A stretch of DNA of 64,000 bases, from positions 2,103,038 through 2,167,037 of the forward strand of contig JAHNZQ020000308.1 in NCBI GenBank assembly GCA_019155205.2, in the 5' to 3' direction. The translations under genes were made by a program, and so were the position numbers. The DNA is from Gracilaria vermiculophylla (taxonomy: Eukaryota > Rhodophyta > Florideophyceae > Gracilariales > Gracilariaceae). The stretch's first letter is position 1. Each line of letters starts with the position of its first letter. The notes below the pieces were generated by a model, which saw only the letters and a program-made list of their open reading frames with translations, was not told the DNA's origin and made no database searches. Below are positions 30,121 to 40,649 of the stretch, piece by piece.

Positions 30121-32150
30121 GCTGTGCTTAGAACGACATACTCTTATTTCCGTTTTAGCTGCGTGATTAGTCATGTTTGATGTTTGCTCTATGTTGCTTT
30201 CTGCATTCTTCTCTATGAGCTCCAGGGCTCTTTCCGTACGAAGCTGCTGTAAAACTGAAAACAGAAACTATTCCCATACCATGTCGAGGAGTTCTGTCCC
30301 TTTTTCTTCTTTTTTATCATGGTCTCCCATCGCTGGTTTCGAGATGTGAGAACAATTACCGCTAAAAGTGATTCTCTATTTTAACGAAGGCCGAAAATTG
30401 TGAGTTTGGTCCTTTATCCAAACAGAAGTCTTCACGTCCCAAATGTGGGAAAGTCTTTTCAGGAATAGACTTAAATAAGAAGCACAAGTACGTAGTTTTT
30501 TTGTCTTTCGAAGCATTAAACCTTATCTACGTTTGAATGTTTGCATTTCGCCATGTGTAACACGGAAAGGACAAATATCGATGGCTTTTAAAAAAATTAG
30601 TGCGGTTAGGCCTTTATAATCTAAGAAGAAAAAATGTGAATGTGAAGAAATAATGTCTCATCGGTATGCTTTCCCTGATCGGTCAAAACAAATAGATATA
30701 TCAACGATATCAAAACCTGGTAGTAAAGTATATCATAGGAAATGTATGTACGCAACGAGGAAGAAGAAGAAAATGGTACGATCAAAAGTTGTATTTCCGA
30801 CACTGGTCGCTATATGTCAGATGTATATCGATGCACCATTTCCTTTTTAAGAGGCTCTCGACTTCTCCGGCTATTCAAAGGCTGGAAGCGTTCCCAATAT
30901 GTTACAACGAAAAAGAACATAATCGTTATAAAGAAAAAGTCGCCAGTACATACGTCTTCGACTCGGAGCTGATTACAACAAATATCAGCTCTCTGAAATC
31001 ATGAAATGTTCGAAAGCTAATATAGCACAGTTTTCCGCAAAATTATGAAAATCAAAGGCCGATTTATCCGAAATCGACGTCAGAGTTTAGAGCTCTGTGA
31101 CCAGCTTGAGTATTTTTTGAAGCATGGAAAAAATACGACTATTGAAGAGACTAAGGTTGTTTTGTAGAGGGAGGGTTTCTAACGACGAAGACGTGTACTT
31201 ATCCACGCAAAATACTTTTAACTGACCCACACGTCGGCTAGCCTCGCCAGCGGCCAAAGCATGGCGGCCGGCGGCTAACGGACCGTCAGCTTTCGCCATT
31301 GTTGGGTGCTGCAAACTTCGTTTCCATGCCGCTTTTTACTTTCCGGCCTCCTTATCCCTATCGCGTGTTTTGGATTGGAATTAGAGAGTGGAGCCACCAG
31401 AAAAGATTGTTTCAGTATCGGCCACTCTGTCCATTTTTTGGCGACGTCTTCTAACCCAAAAAATAAAAGATCACTCGACGGAGCAGGGGACCTGTCGGAG
31501 AGACTGTTGGCTGGGGGCGGAGGAGGCGCTCGAGATTAACCTGACAATCAACGGCGCCTCTGCGAGCCCTCTTACAGGGCTCGCGGACTGATACTGCTAC
31601 GTAAAGACTCATCAGGGCGTACACCCAATTGCGTAGGTGTGCGTCAGCTTGTGCGTGTGCGCACAGGCGTGCGTACTTTAGGTGCGCATCACGCCAATGT
31701 AGGCTACGCTAGCGATATTATCCCCAAAGGGGAAAGGGAATAACACTTTCCGTTTTGAGTTCTGTCCAAGCGTTGAACAGCCCTGTGCCGCAGAGTGCAC
31801 AACGACAGAAATAGCACAGAAAAAAGCTTGAGGCTGTATGAAAACCCTGACTAGACTCTGAAATTTGTTGACCAATTGTTGGTACTGTTGATGAGTTGGC
31901 TGTGTACAATTGGTCGAGGTTAACAGCTTGGTCGCGGTTACCAGCAGGTTGCGGCCACTTGTCCATTTTGAGCGTGCATGGTTGTGCTCTGGTGATGATG
32001 TTTAAACGTTGATCGGACCCAAAGCTGTGGCAATGGAATAAGTTGCAATCATGTGAGATTGAGGTCTACTGTCAATTTACTGGGACCACAGTTTCAATTT
32101 CGTCGCATGTTGGTTCAGCGATTCGGCACCGTTTACTATCAATTGAGAGA

Positions 32151-33716
32151 ATGTTGAGATATCGCACTGTTGCAGTTACCGTCTTTCTTGGAACTTGTTA
32201 CTTTTTCGTTCTGTCATACAAACGGTCATTTGACAGAACAGAAAAAACCTCCAGTCCGAAAATTCTAAACACCGCCATGAAGTTTCCTGAGGAGTTCATG
32301 TGGGGCACTTCCACCGCATCTTTCCAAATTGAAGGAGCTACGGACGAGGACAGAACCCCTTCCATATGGGATGAATTCTCTGAAGTACCGGGAAACGTGC
32401 GCAACGGAGACACAGCCAAGGTATCATGCGATCATTACCATCGCTTCAGGGACGATGTGCAATTGATCAAATCTTTGGGGCTCAAGTACTACCGGTTTTC
32501 AATCGCATGGCCGCGCGTACACAAATGGGATGAGCACAATAACGCTTCTCCAAACCCACGTGGAATTCTGTTTTACAACCAACTGATCGACGAACTCATT
32601 AAGAATGGCATCACTCCGGTTCCTACCCTGTATCACTGGGACTTACCCTTACCCGTTCAGCAGAAAACTGGTGGATGGCCAGGGGACAGGCAGATCGCAG
32701 ATTTATTTGCCGAGTATGCGCGCTTGTGTTTTCAAGAATTTGGGGACCGCGTAAAGCAGTGGATAACGTTGAATGAACCATGGTGCTCTGCAGTTTTAGG
32801 CCATGATATCGGAGAGCATGCCCCTGGTCTTTCGCCAAAAACTGGCAAGAAATCACGGCAAGGCATTGATGTGTATCTTGCGGGGCACAATTTATTGTTG
32901 GCGCACGCCAAAGCTGTAGATATTTACCGCAAAGAATTCAAAGACAATCAGGGAGGTGTCATTGGTATTACTCTTAATAGTCGATGGGTCGAAGCAAAGG
33001 ACAAAAATGACCCGGAATCAGAGAAAGGCGCTCAAAGGACTCTTGATTTTGAGTTAGGATGGTTTGCAGACCCGATATACTTCGGCGATTATCCGGATTC
33101 CATGCGTGAAACGTTAGGCTCTCTGCTACCAACGTTTTCCGAAGAGGAAAAGGATTTATTGCGGGGAAGCTCAGAATTTTTTGGTGTGAACCATTACTTT
33201 ACTTCATATAGTACCGGGCTCGTACAGGCTAAAGAACGAAGAAACGCCACAACCTATAATGACCATGTTGGAACAAAAATATCTGAGGACACGGAATGGA
33301 AGAGGACAGAGATGGGGTGGAGTATTGTTCCTTGGGGCTTCAAGAACCTTCTTATCTATATTCAAAAGCGATACAATCCATCAGGAGGAATAATCGTGAC
33401 AGAAAACGGCATTGCTTCGAAGGAATCAACTGTGGAGGAGATGCAGAAAGATACGTTACGTATTGAATACTACAACACTTATATTTCTGCCATGCATGAA
33501 GCGATTAGTGCTGATGACGAGCCTGCAGATGTTCGGGGTTACTTCTTATGGTCACTGATGGATAACTTCGAATGGAGTCTTGGTTATGAGAAGCGCTTTG
33601 GGTTGTACTATGTTGATTACGACACATTGGAGCGAATCCCTAAACCGGCAGTTGCATGGTACAGGAGATTAGTTACATCAAATATGCTTCACGAAGCTGA
33701 CCAAGCCCAGTCCTGA
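32151..33716 (+). CDS. Family 1 glycoside hydrolase (beta-glucosidase-like)
   Basis: Retaining beta-glycosidase with a TIM-barrel fold. The 521-residue protein begins with a basic segment and one hydrophobic helix (VAVTVFLGTCYFFVLS, residues 7-22). This is a signal anchor or signal peptide, so the enzyme enters the secretory route. The catalytic domain runs from FPEEFMWGTSTASFQIEGA to the end. The acid/base is E209 in TLNEPW and the nucleophile E418 in VTENG; the substrate-binding YHWDLP and SLMDNFEWSLGY blocks are intact. The upstream frame lacks an ATG before 32151. Animal, plant and bacterial GH1 enzymes share all these motifs, so the exact substrate cannot be read. It has several N-glycosylation sequons. 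Confidence 0.95.
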   Translation: MLRYRTVAVTVFLGTCYFFVLSYKRSFDRTEKTSSPKILNTAMKFPEEFMWGTSTASFQIEGATDEDRTPSIWDEFSEVPGNVRNGDTAKVSCDHYHRFRDDVQLIKSLGLKYYRFSIAWPRVHKWDEHNNASPNPRGILFYNQLIDELIKNGITPVPTLYHWDLPLPVQQKTGGWPGDRQIADLFAEYARLCFQEFGDRVKQWITLNEPWCSAVLGHDIGEHAPGLSPKTGKKSRQGIDVYLAGHNLLLAHAKAVDIYRKEFKDNQGGVIGITLNSRWVEAKDKNDPESEKGAQRTLDFELGWFADPIYFGDYPDSMRETLGSLLPTFSEEEKDLLRGSSEFFGVNHYFTSYSTGLVQAKERRNATTYNDHVGTKISEDTEWKRTEMGWSIVPWGFKNLLIYIQKRYNPSGGIIVTENGIASKESTVEEMQKDTLRIEYYNTYISAMHEAISADDEPADVRGYFLWSLMDNFEWSLGYEKRFGLYYVDYDTLERIPKPAVAWYRRLVTSNMLHEADQAQS

Positions 33717-34117
33717 GATAGAGATGAAAATTGCATCCCAATCAAGCCTCTTACATTAGGATGATTCGAACCAGTCTAATGGGGCTGGGGCGTTGATATG
33801 GGTTTCAGAGGTGATTTGACACTGTTTTTTGCTGTTTTTCACGCTGCAGTTCCATGTACATCCTCCTTACATGGCTTCATGCCCTGACATCAGCTAGGCC
33901 TAACCCTCGCACCACTTGTGAGCCACGCCAGGGAAAATACAAAACACTCGAATGGGATGACGACCACTGTCTTTCTTTCTCATTACCGGTAAAATAGAAC
34001 AAGTATGGAACCTTGCGTGTCTCAGGCCAAGTGTTGATGGAAGAATGCAATACAGGAACAGATTAAAGAATATATTTACATAGAGTAAGAATAGTTTATG
34101 ATTGCACTCCTTATCAG
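33717..34117. other. Convergent 3' flanks GH1 / ABC transporter
   Basis: No gene is seen in these 400 bp. A CACACT/TTTTTGCTG(T)-type T-rich run follows the GH1 stop, and AT-rich DNA precedes the ABC transporter stop codon on the minus strand. Confidence 0.55.
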
Positions 34118-36686
34118 TCATCCTCTCGGAGGCAATTCGCCATGGAGTAGATCTCCTCCATGTTCGCGCCGCCCCTTTTCTCCATTATAGAAAGATCCGT
34201 TTCTTTGGTACAGCACCTCGTGTCCCTCGTGGAGTTCATCATCATCGTCAAGTATTCCGTCTTCATCCTTCTTCTTCTGCTGTCTTTCCCACATGTCCCG
34301 GAAAACGCCATGTTCTTTTTGAACTAAATATGCAAAACTGCCTTCCTCAACTTTCTTTCCTTCTCGTAAAACCACAATATGATCTGCATTCATGATGGTG
34401 CTCAGACGATGTGCTACTATGATTCGCGTTCTGTTCACTCCAAGCTTCTGGAGTGCACTTGAAACCTCCATTTCCGTCATGGTATCTGAAGTATATTTTC
34501 AGTCGTGCGCATTATAGTGGTTAGAACTGTATGTGGCTAATTGGAATGAACTCGCGTCGAACTTACCTAAAGCGCTGGTGCTTTCATCCTCAATAATGAC
34601 CTGGCTGCCTTTTAGAAAAGCTCTTGCTACAGAAAGTCTTTGTCTTTCACCTCCAGAAAAGCGCACGCCCCGCTCGCCGACTATAGTCTCATAACCTTGC
34701 GGTGTCCTTATAATAACCTCGTGAATTGATGCTGCCTTAGCGGCGGCAACAACTTCTTCGTCGGTTGCCGAAGGTCGCCCATATCGAATGTTATACGCAA
34801 TTGTATCTGTCAAAAGGATAAGAAACATTCATCAATTAGTTTTTGAGCTTTGCTTCACGGCGGAAATTCTGCTGACTCGATACGATGAAGAACTTACCGT
34901 TAAAGAGTGCCGTGTCCTGGGTAGTGTAGTTCACAATTATCATTCAAAATGTTAGTGAATCTAGAAACTTGGGCATAACCGTCGGGATATGTGCAATTCT
35001 TGATCCTCAGCCAAGAGTTCAACATACCTGTGGAACGATGCTTATAATATTTCGCAGAGACTCCATTGTTCCTGTAGATATATCTTGACCATCGATCAAA
35101 ATCCGACCACTCGTAACATCGTACAGTCGAGTCAAAAGTCTGGTTACAGTGCTTTTGCCAGATCCGCTCGACCCTACTAAAGCTAAGCTCTTTCCCGGTG
35201 GAACTCGAAAACTGACACGATCCAATGCGAGTCTTCTAGGATTGTTCGATGGTTCGTTCCCATTTTTTTGGGTCATTTCCGAGGGTTTCTTGGTAAACAC
35301 TAGAGATTCATCTGCCTCTGGATACAAAAATGTGACATTGTCAAAGATGATTTCCCCGCCATTGATGTGAATATTGGTCGCGTTGGGCGCCTCGGCTACG
35401 CGTGGTTCTCGTTTCAGCAAATCGAACAGATTTTGCATATCGATTAGACTTTGTTTCACTTCTCGGTATTGCCATCCTAGGAAGTTCAACGGAACCCACA
35501 GTTGTTGAACCATAGTTGCTAGCATAACTACAGACCCAACTGTGATTGTCCCTGCCACGACACCCTGGGCTGCTCGAATAAGAATGAGGGTAAGACCAAC
35601 AGTATATATGGCGCCTTGTCCAATATTCAACGCAGCGTAATACCAATCATTGGTTACTGCAAGTTTCTCGTACTGCGTCAGCACCTGATCGTACCGACGT
35701 AACTCAAAATCGGCATTGTTGAATGCCTTGACGGCCTCCACATTTAGAAGGGAGTCCGTGAGTTTTGCTGAAGCGTCATTTTCCACAGTATTCATCTCTC
35801 TTCTCACTTTACCCAGCTTATCATTGACAGACAACGTCCACAATATAAAAACAGCAAACGTAACTAGAAGAACAGCGACGTACCATACGGAAAATCGCGT
35901 GATAAGAACGCCGCAGACCAGCAGTAGTTCAAACAGGCTGGGCATGAAAGCGAATATGAGACCTCGAAAAATCGTGAGCACACTTCTCGTGCCCCTGTCG
36001 ATAACACGCGTCACTGCACCAGTTTGGGCGCCGTTATGGAACGTCATTTCAAGAGAATGAATGTGAGCAAAAGATGAAGCCGTGATACTCCGGCCCACAC
36101 GCTGACCCGCCTTGGAAAACACGCAAGTACGCATCTCGTGGGAAATTGAGGACAACAGACGAGCGAGCCCATGAAGCAGGATAGCAAACACTGTTGTTCG
36201 GAAAGTCTTCGCAGAGGCTGCCGCAGAATGCGCCATGAGATTGTCAATGATTTGTTTGAAACAGAAAGGCACGGCGACACCGATGACTTTTGAGAGTATG
36301 ATGGACACAAGCGATAATACGAGTCGACGAGCTATGAACGGCTGTGCTCTGCAAAGCACAGAATAGTAATTTCCAAGTGCACGAAGAGAAGATTGGGCTA
36401 GACGGGGTGAGAACTTGGGCGCCGTATATGGAGTTGGCGGCGTTGTGTTTTGCTTGGCATTTGCAGTGCATGTTGTCTGTAAAGGCCGCCGAAAAGAGAA
36501 CAAAGAACGTTTGGAGCTTGGCGGTCTGAGACGAGGGCGGAAAGATGTTGAAACTCGAGGTGGGCAGCTCTGCAGGTTACGAGTCAGCAATGGGGTGGAA
36601 GCGACAAAAAGTACTCTTCTGAGCAACAGAGAAGGTGGAGCAGGCAACTGGCAGCGGACAGAGTAGCAATCTGCAAACCAGTTCAT
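34118..36686 (-). CDS. ATM1: ATM1/ABCB7-type half ABC transporter, four exons
   Basis: Mitochondrial inner-membrane exporter of a glutathione-linked sulfur compound needed for cytosolic Fe-S assembly, or a close relative. Exons are 35028-36686, 34898-34916 (19 nt), 34567-34806 and 34118-34485; introns are 111, 91 and 81 nt with GTATGT/GTAAGT donors. The joined 761-residue protein has an Arg/Ser/Pro-rich presequence (1-110) and a six-helix membrane domain (about 120-420). In the ATPase, Walker A GSSGSGKS is at 505-512, the Q-loop VPQDTALFNDTI spans the microexon, the signature FSGGERQ is at 609-615, Walker B VIIEDE at 629-634 and the H-loop H665. The C-terminal 80 residues are charged. The Q-loop and SALDTMTE junctions confirm the splicing. 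Confidence 0.93.
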
Positions 36687-37212
36687 GGCGGGGGGAGGGG
36701 ATTGGTGGCAGGACAGTGATACTAACGACGCGCCGCAGTCGCCTGCAGACGGATTGATGGAGAACGACGGGGAACTAATCGGTCAAGCCGTGGCACGACG
36801 ACTGAGCGCGGTACCCTTGGTACTGTACGTAAACGAATAGAGCTAAACAGGGATAACTTTGAACAGTACAACCTGAGAGCCCGAGAGCCAGCATGTCACA
36901 ACATACCGTACAGTAGCAGACTTATGTGAGGTCGTCGAGTGTCGTTCGAGATGCCAGCAGTCCACAGCTGTACGTGTACGCATCAATTTGCAATTTGCGC
37001 CTCTTCGTCCCCCTGAACCGACGCGCCTACAATTGTTTTGCAGCGCATCACAGCTCGAATCCTCAGCATTACGGGCCACACAACTTGTTAACACGCGTTC
37101 ATGCTTCCTTGGTCGAAGCAAGTGACGTCTTGGAAGCTGACCGGTATCGACCGCTGCCAGAGCTCTATCTACAGTGTGTGTGGTGGGGGGGGGGGGGGGG
37201 GGGGCGGGGGGG

Positions 37213-37273
<61 letters not shown>

Positions 37274-37550
37274 AGGCCGCATGAGTAATGTCCCATAGTT
37301 CAGGCGTGAACGTACAAGCCCATCGCTACATCAGTTGTACTTGCCTTACACGGGTGGTTGATCCCGATATCGTAAAAGCTTCCGATATGTTGTTGTTCCC
37401 AGGCTGTCTTGGAATTCTCTTCTGCAATCGTGATCGTGAAGTGAATAGTCTACGGGTCTAACTAGACAACGGCTTTGTCGCGCTGACTCTTCATTCAGTT
37501 TTGTTAGTGCAAACTACTAATAATTCACATCGTTCCACCTTCTACCCCTA
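36687..37550. other. Spacer with poly-G tract
   Basis: It holds the ABC transporter promoter at the left, a G homopolymer, and the 3' flank of the HisRS gene at the right. No gene is seen. Confidence 0.55.
37185..37271. repeat. Near-perfect poly-G tract (about 87 nt)
   Basis: The run is pure G except for a C at 37205 and at 37213. It is preceded by GTGTGTGGTG. It could fold as G-quadruplexes and block polymerases, or its length may be a sequencing or assembly artefact. Confidence 0.95.
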
Positions 37551-38975
37551 TTATTCAGCTATTTGCTCTCTAACAGCACGAAGTTCTTCTCGAATAGTCT
37601 CCACAATGCGTTCTCTGGGAATAGATCGCTGTTCTTCTTTTGCCAAGTTCTTCAGCGTAACCTCACCCTTTACCAATTCATCTTCACCCACGAACGCTAC
37701 GAGAGGAATGAAAGACTTGAGCGCACTTGCGATCTGCTTCCCTTGATTCCAATTTTCATTGTAGCCAAACTCTGCAGCAATTCCTGCGCGCCAGAGCTCT
37801 GAACATAACTGCATACGTTCTTTCATGCAGCCCTTCTGCGATGCCACTAAAACCTGTGTGCATGCAGCTTTAATTGTCCCATTTCCATTAATTGATGCAG
37901 CCTTTGCTTGTTGTTCAGCGGCCTTCAACATTAAATTCATTATTCGTTCAATGCCGAGGGAGCATCCCACGCATGGAATCGTGTTCTTCTTGAACATACC
38001 TACAAGGTTGTCGTATCGACCGCCAGCACCGATGGAGCCGATATTTATCCCTTGTTCGACGAGCACGGCTTCAAATATGACACCCGTGTAGTAGTCCAAA
38101 CCTCGAGCAAGGCTAAGATCAAAGGAAAGGCGCTGGGGCATACTTGTCCTCATGACAGCTACCAAGCCGAAGAGTTTTTCCATCTGATCAAGAGCATCTG
38201 AACATAACTCTACCAGTTCTGTGCGCTCTCGTAGAGAGGACAACACTTGGTGTGGTTCTCCATTGAGCATAACATAGGGCTCAATTGCATCTGCCACACA
38301 TTCATCAAGCTCCTTTTCCAAAACCATTTCATCGCGCACTTGGCTCCACGACATTTTGTCCAGCTTGTCGATTGCAGAGCATATGGAACGCAGCTTGTCA
38401 TCAGGAACGCCGCATACTCGTAATATTGAATCAAGAATAGCGCGATTTGATACCTTTATACAATAACTGCCGAGTAACTTACGGTGATACTCACTGGTAG
38501 CTGCAAGCGCGTCGAACATTTCCATCATGACGACCAAAACCTCTGCATCTGTTACCATGGCTGGATACTGGCCGGCAATATCAAAGTCACATTGATAAAA
38601 CTCTCGAAACCTGCCACGTTCCATGGCAGGCCGATCTCTTCTATAAACTTTCCCAATGTGAAATCGTTTGATACTCACGATGTTGTTAGATGCTATGTAA
38701 CGAGCAAAGGGCACGGACAAATCATAGCGCAAAGAAAGTTTCTCCCCCGTTTCGCTGGACATATCGTCCGAAAGGTGATAGATCAACTTTGAATCTTCGC
38801 CATATTTGTTTTGTAACACATCGCGCAATTCAAAGACGGGCGTATCAATGGACACTGCACCATGGTTGCGGAAGATACTCTTGATTTTCGTGAACGCGTC
38901 CTCGCGGACGGCCATTGCCTCGGGAGAAATGTCCCTAGTACCCTTAGGAGGCTTTGCAGAAACCTTGGGGGCCAT
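37551..38975 (-). CDS. HARS: Histidyl-tRNA synthetase (eukaryotic cytosolic type)
   Basis: Class II aminoacyl-tRNA synthetase charging tRNA-His. From ATG 38975 the protein has 474 residues and starts MAPKVSAKPPKGTRDISPE, the typical HisRS N-terminus. Motif 1 (around FELRD) is followed by YDLSVPFARY, motif 2 MERGRFREFYQCDFDI, the HisA loop LARGLDYYTGVIFE and the HisB loop SIGAGGRYDNL. Motif 3 CVGCSLGIERI and a C-terminal anticodon-binding domain (VLVASQKG..., VAFVGEDELVKGEVTLKNL) complete it. The frame stays open for about 49 codons upstream without an ATG. This extension could be used from a near-cognate start to target an organelle (see findings). Intronless. Confidence 0.95.
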   Translation of the reverse strand: MAPKVSAKPPKGTRDISPEAMAVREDAFTKIKSIFRNHGAVSIDTPVFELRDVLQNKYGEDSKLIYHLSDDMSSETGEKLSLRYDLSVPFARYIASNNIVSIKRFHIGKVYRRDRPAMERGRFREFYQCDFDIAGQYPAMVTDAEVLVVMMEMFDALAATSEYHRKLLGSYCIKVSNRAILDSILRVCGVPDDKLRSICSAIDKLDKMSWSQVRDEMVLEKELDECVADAIEPYVMLNGEPHQVLSSLRERTELVELCSDALDQMEKLFGLVAVMRTSMPQRLSFDLSLARGLDYYTGVIFEAVLVEQGINIGSIGAGGRYDNLVGMFKKNTIPCVGCSLGIERIMNLMLKAAEQQAKAASINGNGTIKAACTQVLVASQKGCMKERMQLCSELWRAGIAAEFGYNENWNQGKQIASALKSFIPLVAFVGEDELVKGEVTLKNLAKEEQRSIPRERIVETIREELRAVREQIAE

Positions 38976-39107
38976 TGTGACGATGAAGCAATCGCGGCGG
39001 ATAACCGGTCGCCGACGAAGTGTGGCGCTGGTCCAACCTGCATACGCTCCGCAGGGAAGGGGGACGGGTGAACGACACACACAGCAACGCTGGACCGGTG
39101 TGACATT

Positions 39108-39555
39108 ATGTGTAGAGATCAAGCTGTCATGATAGCATGGCGACTTTTGCTTACAGTGCTATTCGGTCAGGCTGTTTTCAATGCGCAGATGCGATTTCCT
39201 GCCAAGTCACGTCAAGCACATGGTTTGTGCGAGGCGTGCTCCGTGATGGCCACTCGGCAACCTCCTGAGCTGCCAGGAGGTCGCTCGCGCTGCACACCGC
39301 TGGTGCTGGAATACACCGACGGTACGTGACACGCGTATATGCAACGTCCCATATTCAATCTCTCCAAAAAACAGTTATGTTTAGCATTGTTTGTGCGTCT
39401 CCGCAACAGCGCTACTCGCCCTACCGGCCTTACCGACAAACATTCTGATGTACACGAAACAAGTACCGTACCACAACGTCAATCACCGCCTCGCGGAGTC
39501 CACCATCGTCTTAAAAGTCAAAACTATCAACAGCAGCAGCAAAAATAGAGTGTAA
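39108..39555 (+). CDS. Possible small secreted protein, two exons
   Basis: Divergent from HisRS. Exon 1 (39108-39321) encodes a signal peptide-like start (second Met at 39129: MIAWRLLLTVLFGQAVF), then a Cys-containing segment ending GRSRCTPLVLEYTD, followed by a GTACGT donor. Two acceptors work. One at 39408-39409 gives an 88-nt intron and ALLALPALPTNILMYTK... to a stop at 39553, overlapping the 3' end of the next minus-strand gene by 73 nt. One at 39373-39374 gives a 53-nt intron and a short Tyr/Pro-rich tail ending at 39448. The C...P-LEYT pattern resembles a segment seen in secreted algal proteins, but I cannot name a family. Confidence 0.4.
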
Positions 39556-40649
39556 ACGGTCATCGGTATGAAGAATGCCCGATATCGTCTCAGCACCGGG
39601 TTCCTGCAGCCTTTCACGCTGATCTGGGTTTCTTGCCGTTCAGTCCATTCAAACCCGTTCCGCTCACGCACGACATCACGCTGCACCAATTGGTCCGTAT
39701 CATCAGCCCCAACTGCAGCAGGAGCGGCGTCTCCTTGAATAATTGTGCCTCCTTGCGTAGCCTGTGCCTGTGTAGCACCACCCTGAACGGTAGTACTGCT
39801 GCCTTGTATAGGCGTACCAGCTTGCACTGGGGCGGCCGGAAAACATGCTGGGCATACTAGTAGCTGCGTTGGTTGACAGCCTGTGGTAACACCGTTGATC
39901 GTTGGGTTGCAGTTCACACAAGAGTTTGTTCGCCATCCTCGACACTGATAGTCCCGTTCCACTTCACACGCGATACTCACAGAGTTGGGGGTGATGACAG
40001 TTTTGGTCCACGCATTTTCAATGGTATTAGCTATGAAACCGGGACCGTTTGAGGAAAACATGGCTCCTGTGACGGACATGAGTAGCAACACAACCACAAG
40101 AAAAGAGCTGAGGAATACAACTATGAGACGAGTTGTTCGCGCTTGAACCCCGCTTCTTGCCAAAGCATCTAGCATGACGAAGATGATGATAGGAATGAGT
40201 AATAATGAGACAACGATGCATGCTGTGCCATATGATATGAACCTTGTCCATGTACGAGTCCCGGTGTTATTCAGACCCACAGGCCATCCGTCCTGAGTAG
40301 CCAACAGCCACACTCCCACGACAAAGAATACAATGGAGGATATTCCCAGCAACACAAGGAAAACCAACGTAACCGGATCTCCCGGACCATGTCCCAAAGA
40401 GGAAGACGGGTGGCGTTCTGTTTTTGGTACTTTCTTTCGAGCGGCAACCGGCCGGGAAGAACCGCGTTTCCTGCCCGCTTCCAACTTGCCTGATTTACGA
40501 GAACGGTGCGCATGCGAGGGCTTCCGAGTCTTGGATATGGCACCGGAAGGTTTCTCGGAGGGACGTCGGGAACGAGACTTGCCGGTTGTGTTGCCCGATG
40601 AACGCTTTGGACGCTCAGTCTTTGTAGGACGGTGCTTCCTGGAGGGCAT
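39483..40649 (-). CDS. Four-helix (tetraspanin-like) membrane protein
   Basis: 388-residue protein of unknown function. Residues 1-90 are very basic (Lys/Arg/Ser/Pro) and must be cytosolic. Three hydrophobic helices follow at about 93-113, 135-160 and 172-195. A loop of about 150 residues comes next, then a fourth helix (FFIPMTVYTLFLLLLLIVLTF) near the C-terminus. The loop holds eight or so cysteines in the pattern YQCRGWRTNSCVNCNP...GCQPTQLLVCPAC and a Gln/Gly/Thr-rich repeat (TTVQGGATQAQATQGG). Helix order and the Cys-rich large loop resemble tetraspanins, but the CCG motif is missing. The ATG at 40649 is the first in frame. Intronless. It shares a divergent promoter with RFC1. Confidence 0.8.
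   Translation of the reverse strand: MPSRKHRPTKTERPKRSSGNTTGKSRSRRPSEKPSGAISKTRKPSHAHRSRKSGKLEAGRKRGSSRPVAARKKVPKTERHPSSSLGHGPGDPVTLVFLVLLGISSIVFFVVGVWLLATQDGWPVGLNNTGTRTWTRFISYGTACIVVSLLLIPIIIFVMLDALARSGVQARTTRLIVVFLSSFLVVVLLLMSVTGAMFSSNGPGFIANTIENAWTKTVITPNSVSIACEVERDYQCRGWRTNSCVNCNPTINGVTTGCQPTQLLVCPACFPAAPVQAGTPIQGSSTTVQGGATQAQATQGGTIIQGDAAPAAVGADDTDQLVQRDVVRERNGFEWTERQETQISVKGCRNPVLRRYRAFFIPMTVYTLFLLLLLIVLTFKTMVDSARR

Larger units (their letters stand above)
28796..32150. other. Gene-poor region with coding relics and a hairpin-rich segment
   Basis: About 3.3 kb contain no intact gene. 28.83-29.10 kb has a protein-like but ATG-less frame on the plus strand. 29.25-29.74 kb holds a decayed ORF, and 29.75-30.12 kb is rich in perfect hairpins (both listed). 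30.2-31.2 kb is AT-rich. At 31563-31585 there is a perfect 9-bp hairpin (GCGAGCCCT/AGGGCTCGC). A minus-strand ATG frame at 31718-31966 (82 codons, MDKWPQPAGN...) is unsupported. Confidence 0.5.

Noticed and set aside
33755..33790. tRNA T-arm-like GGTTCGAATC on the minus strand
   Set aside because: The flanking bases do not form a T-stem and no other tRNA arms are present.
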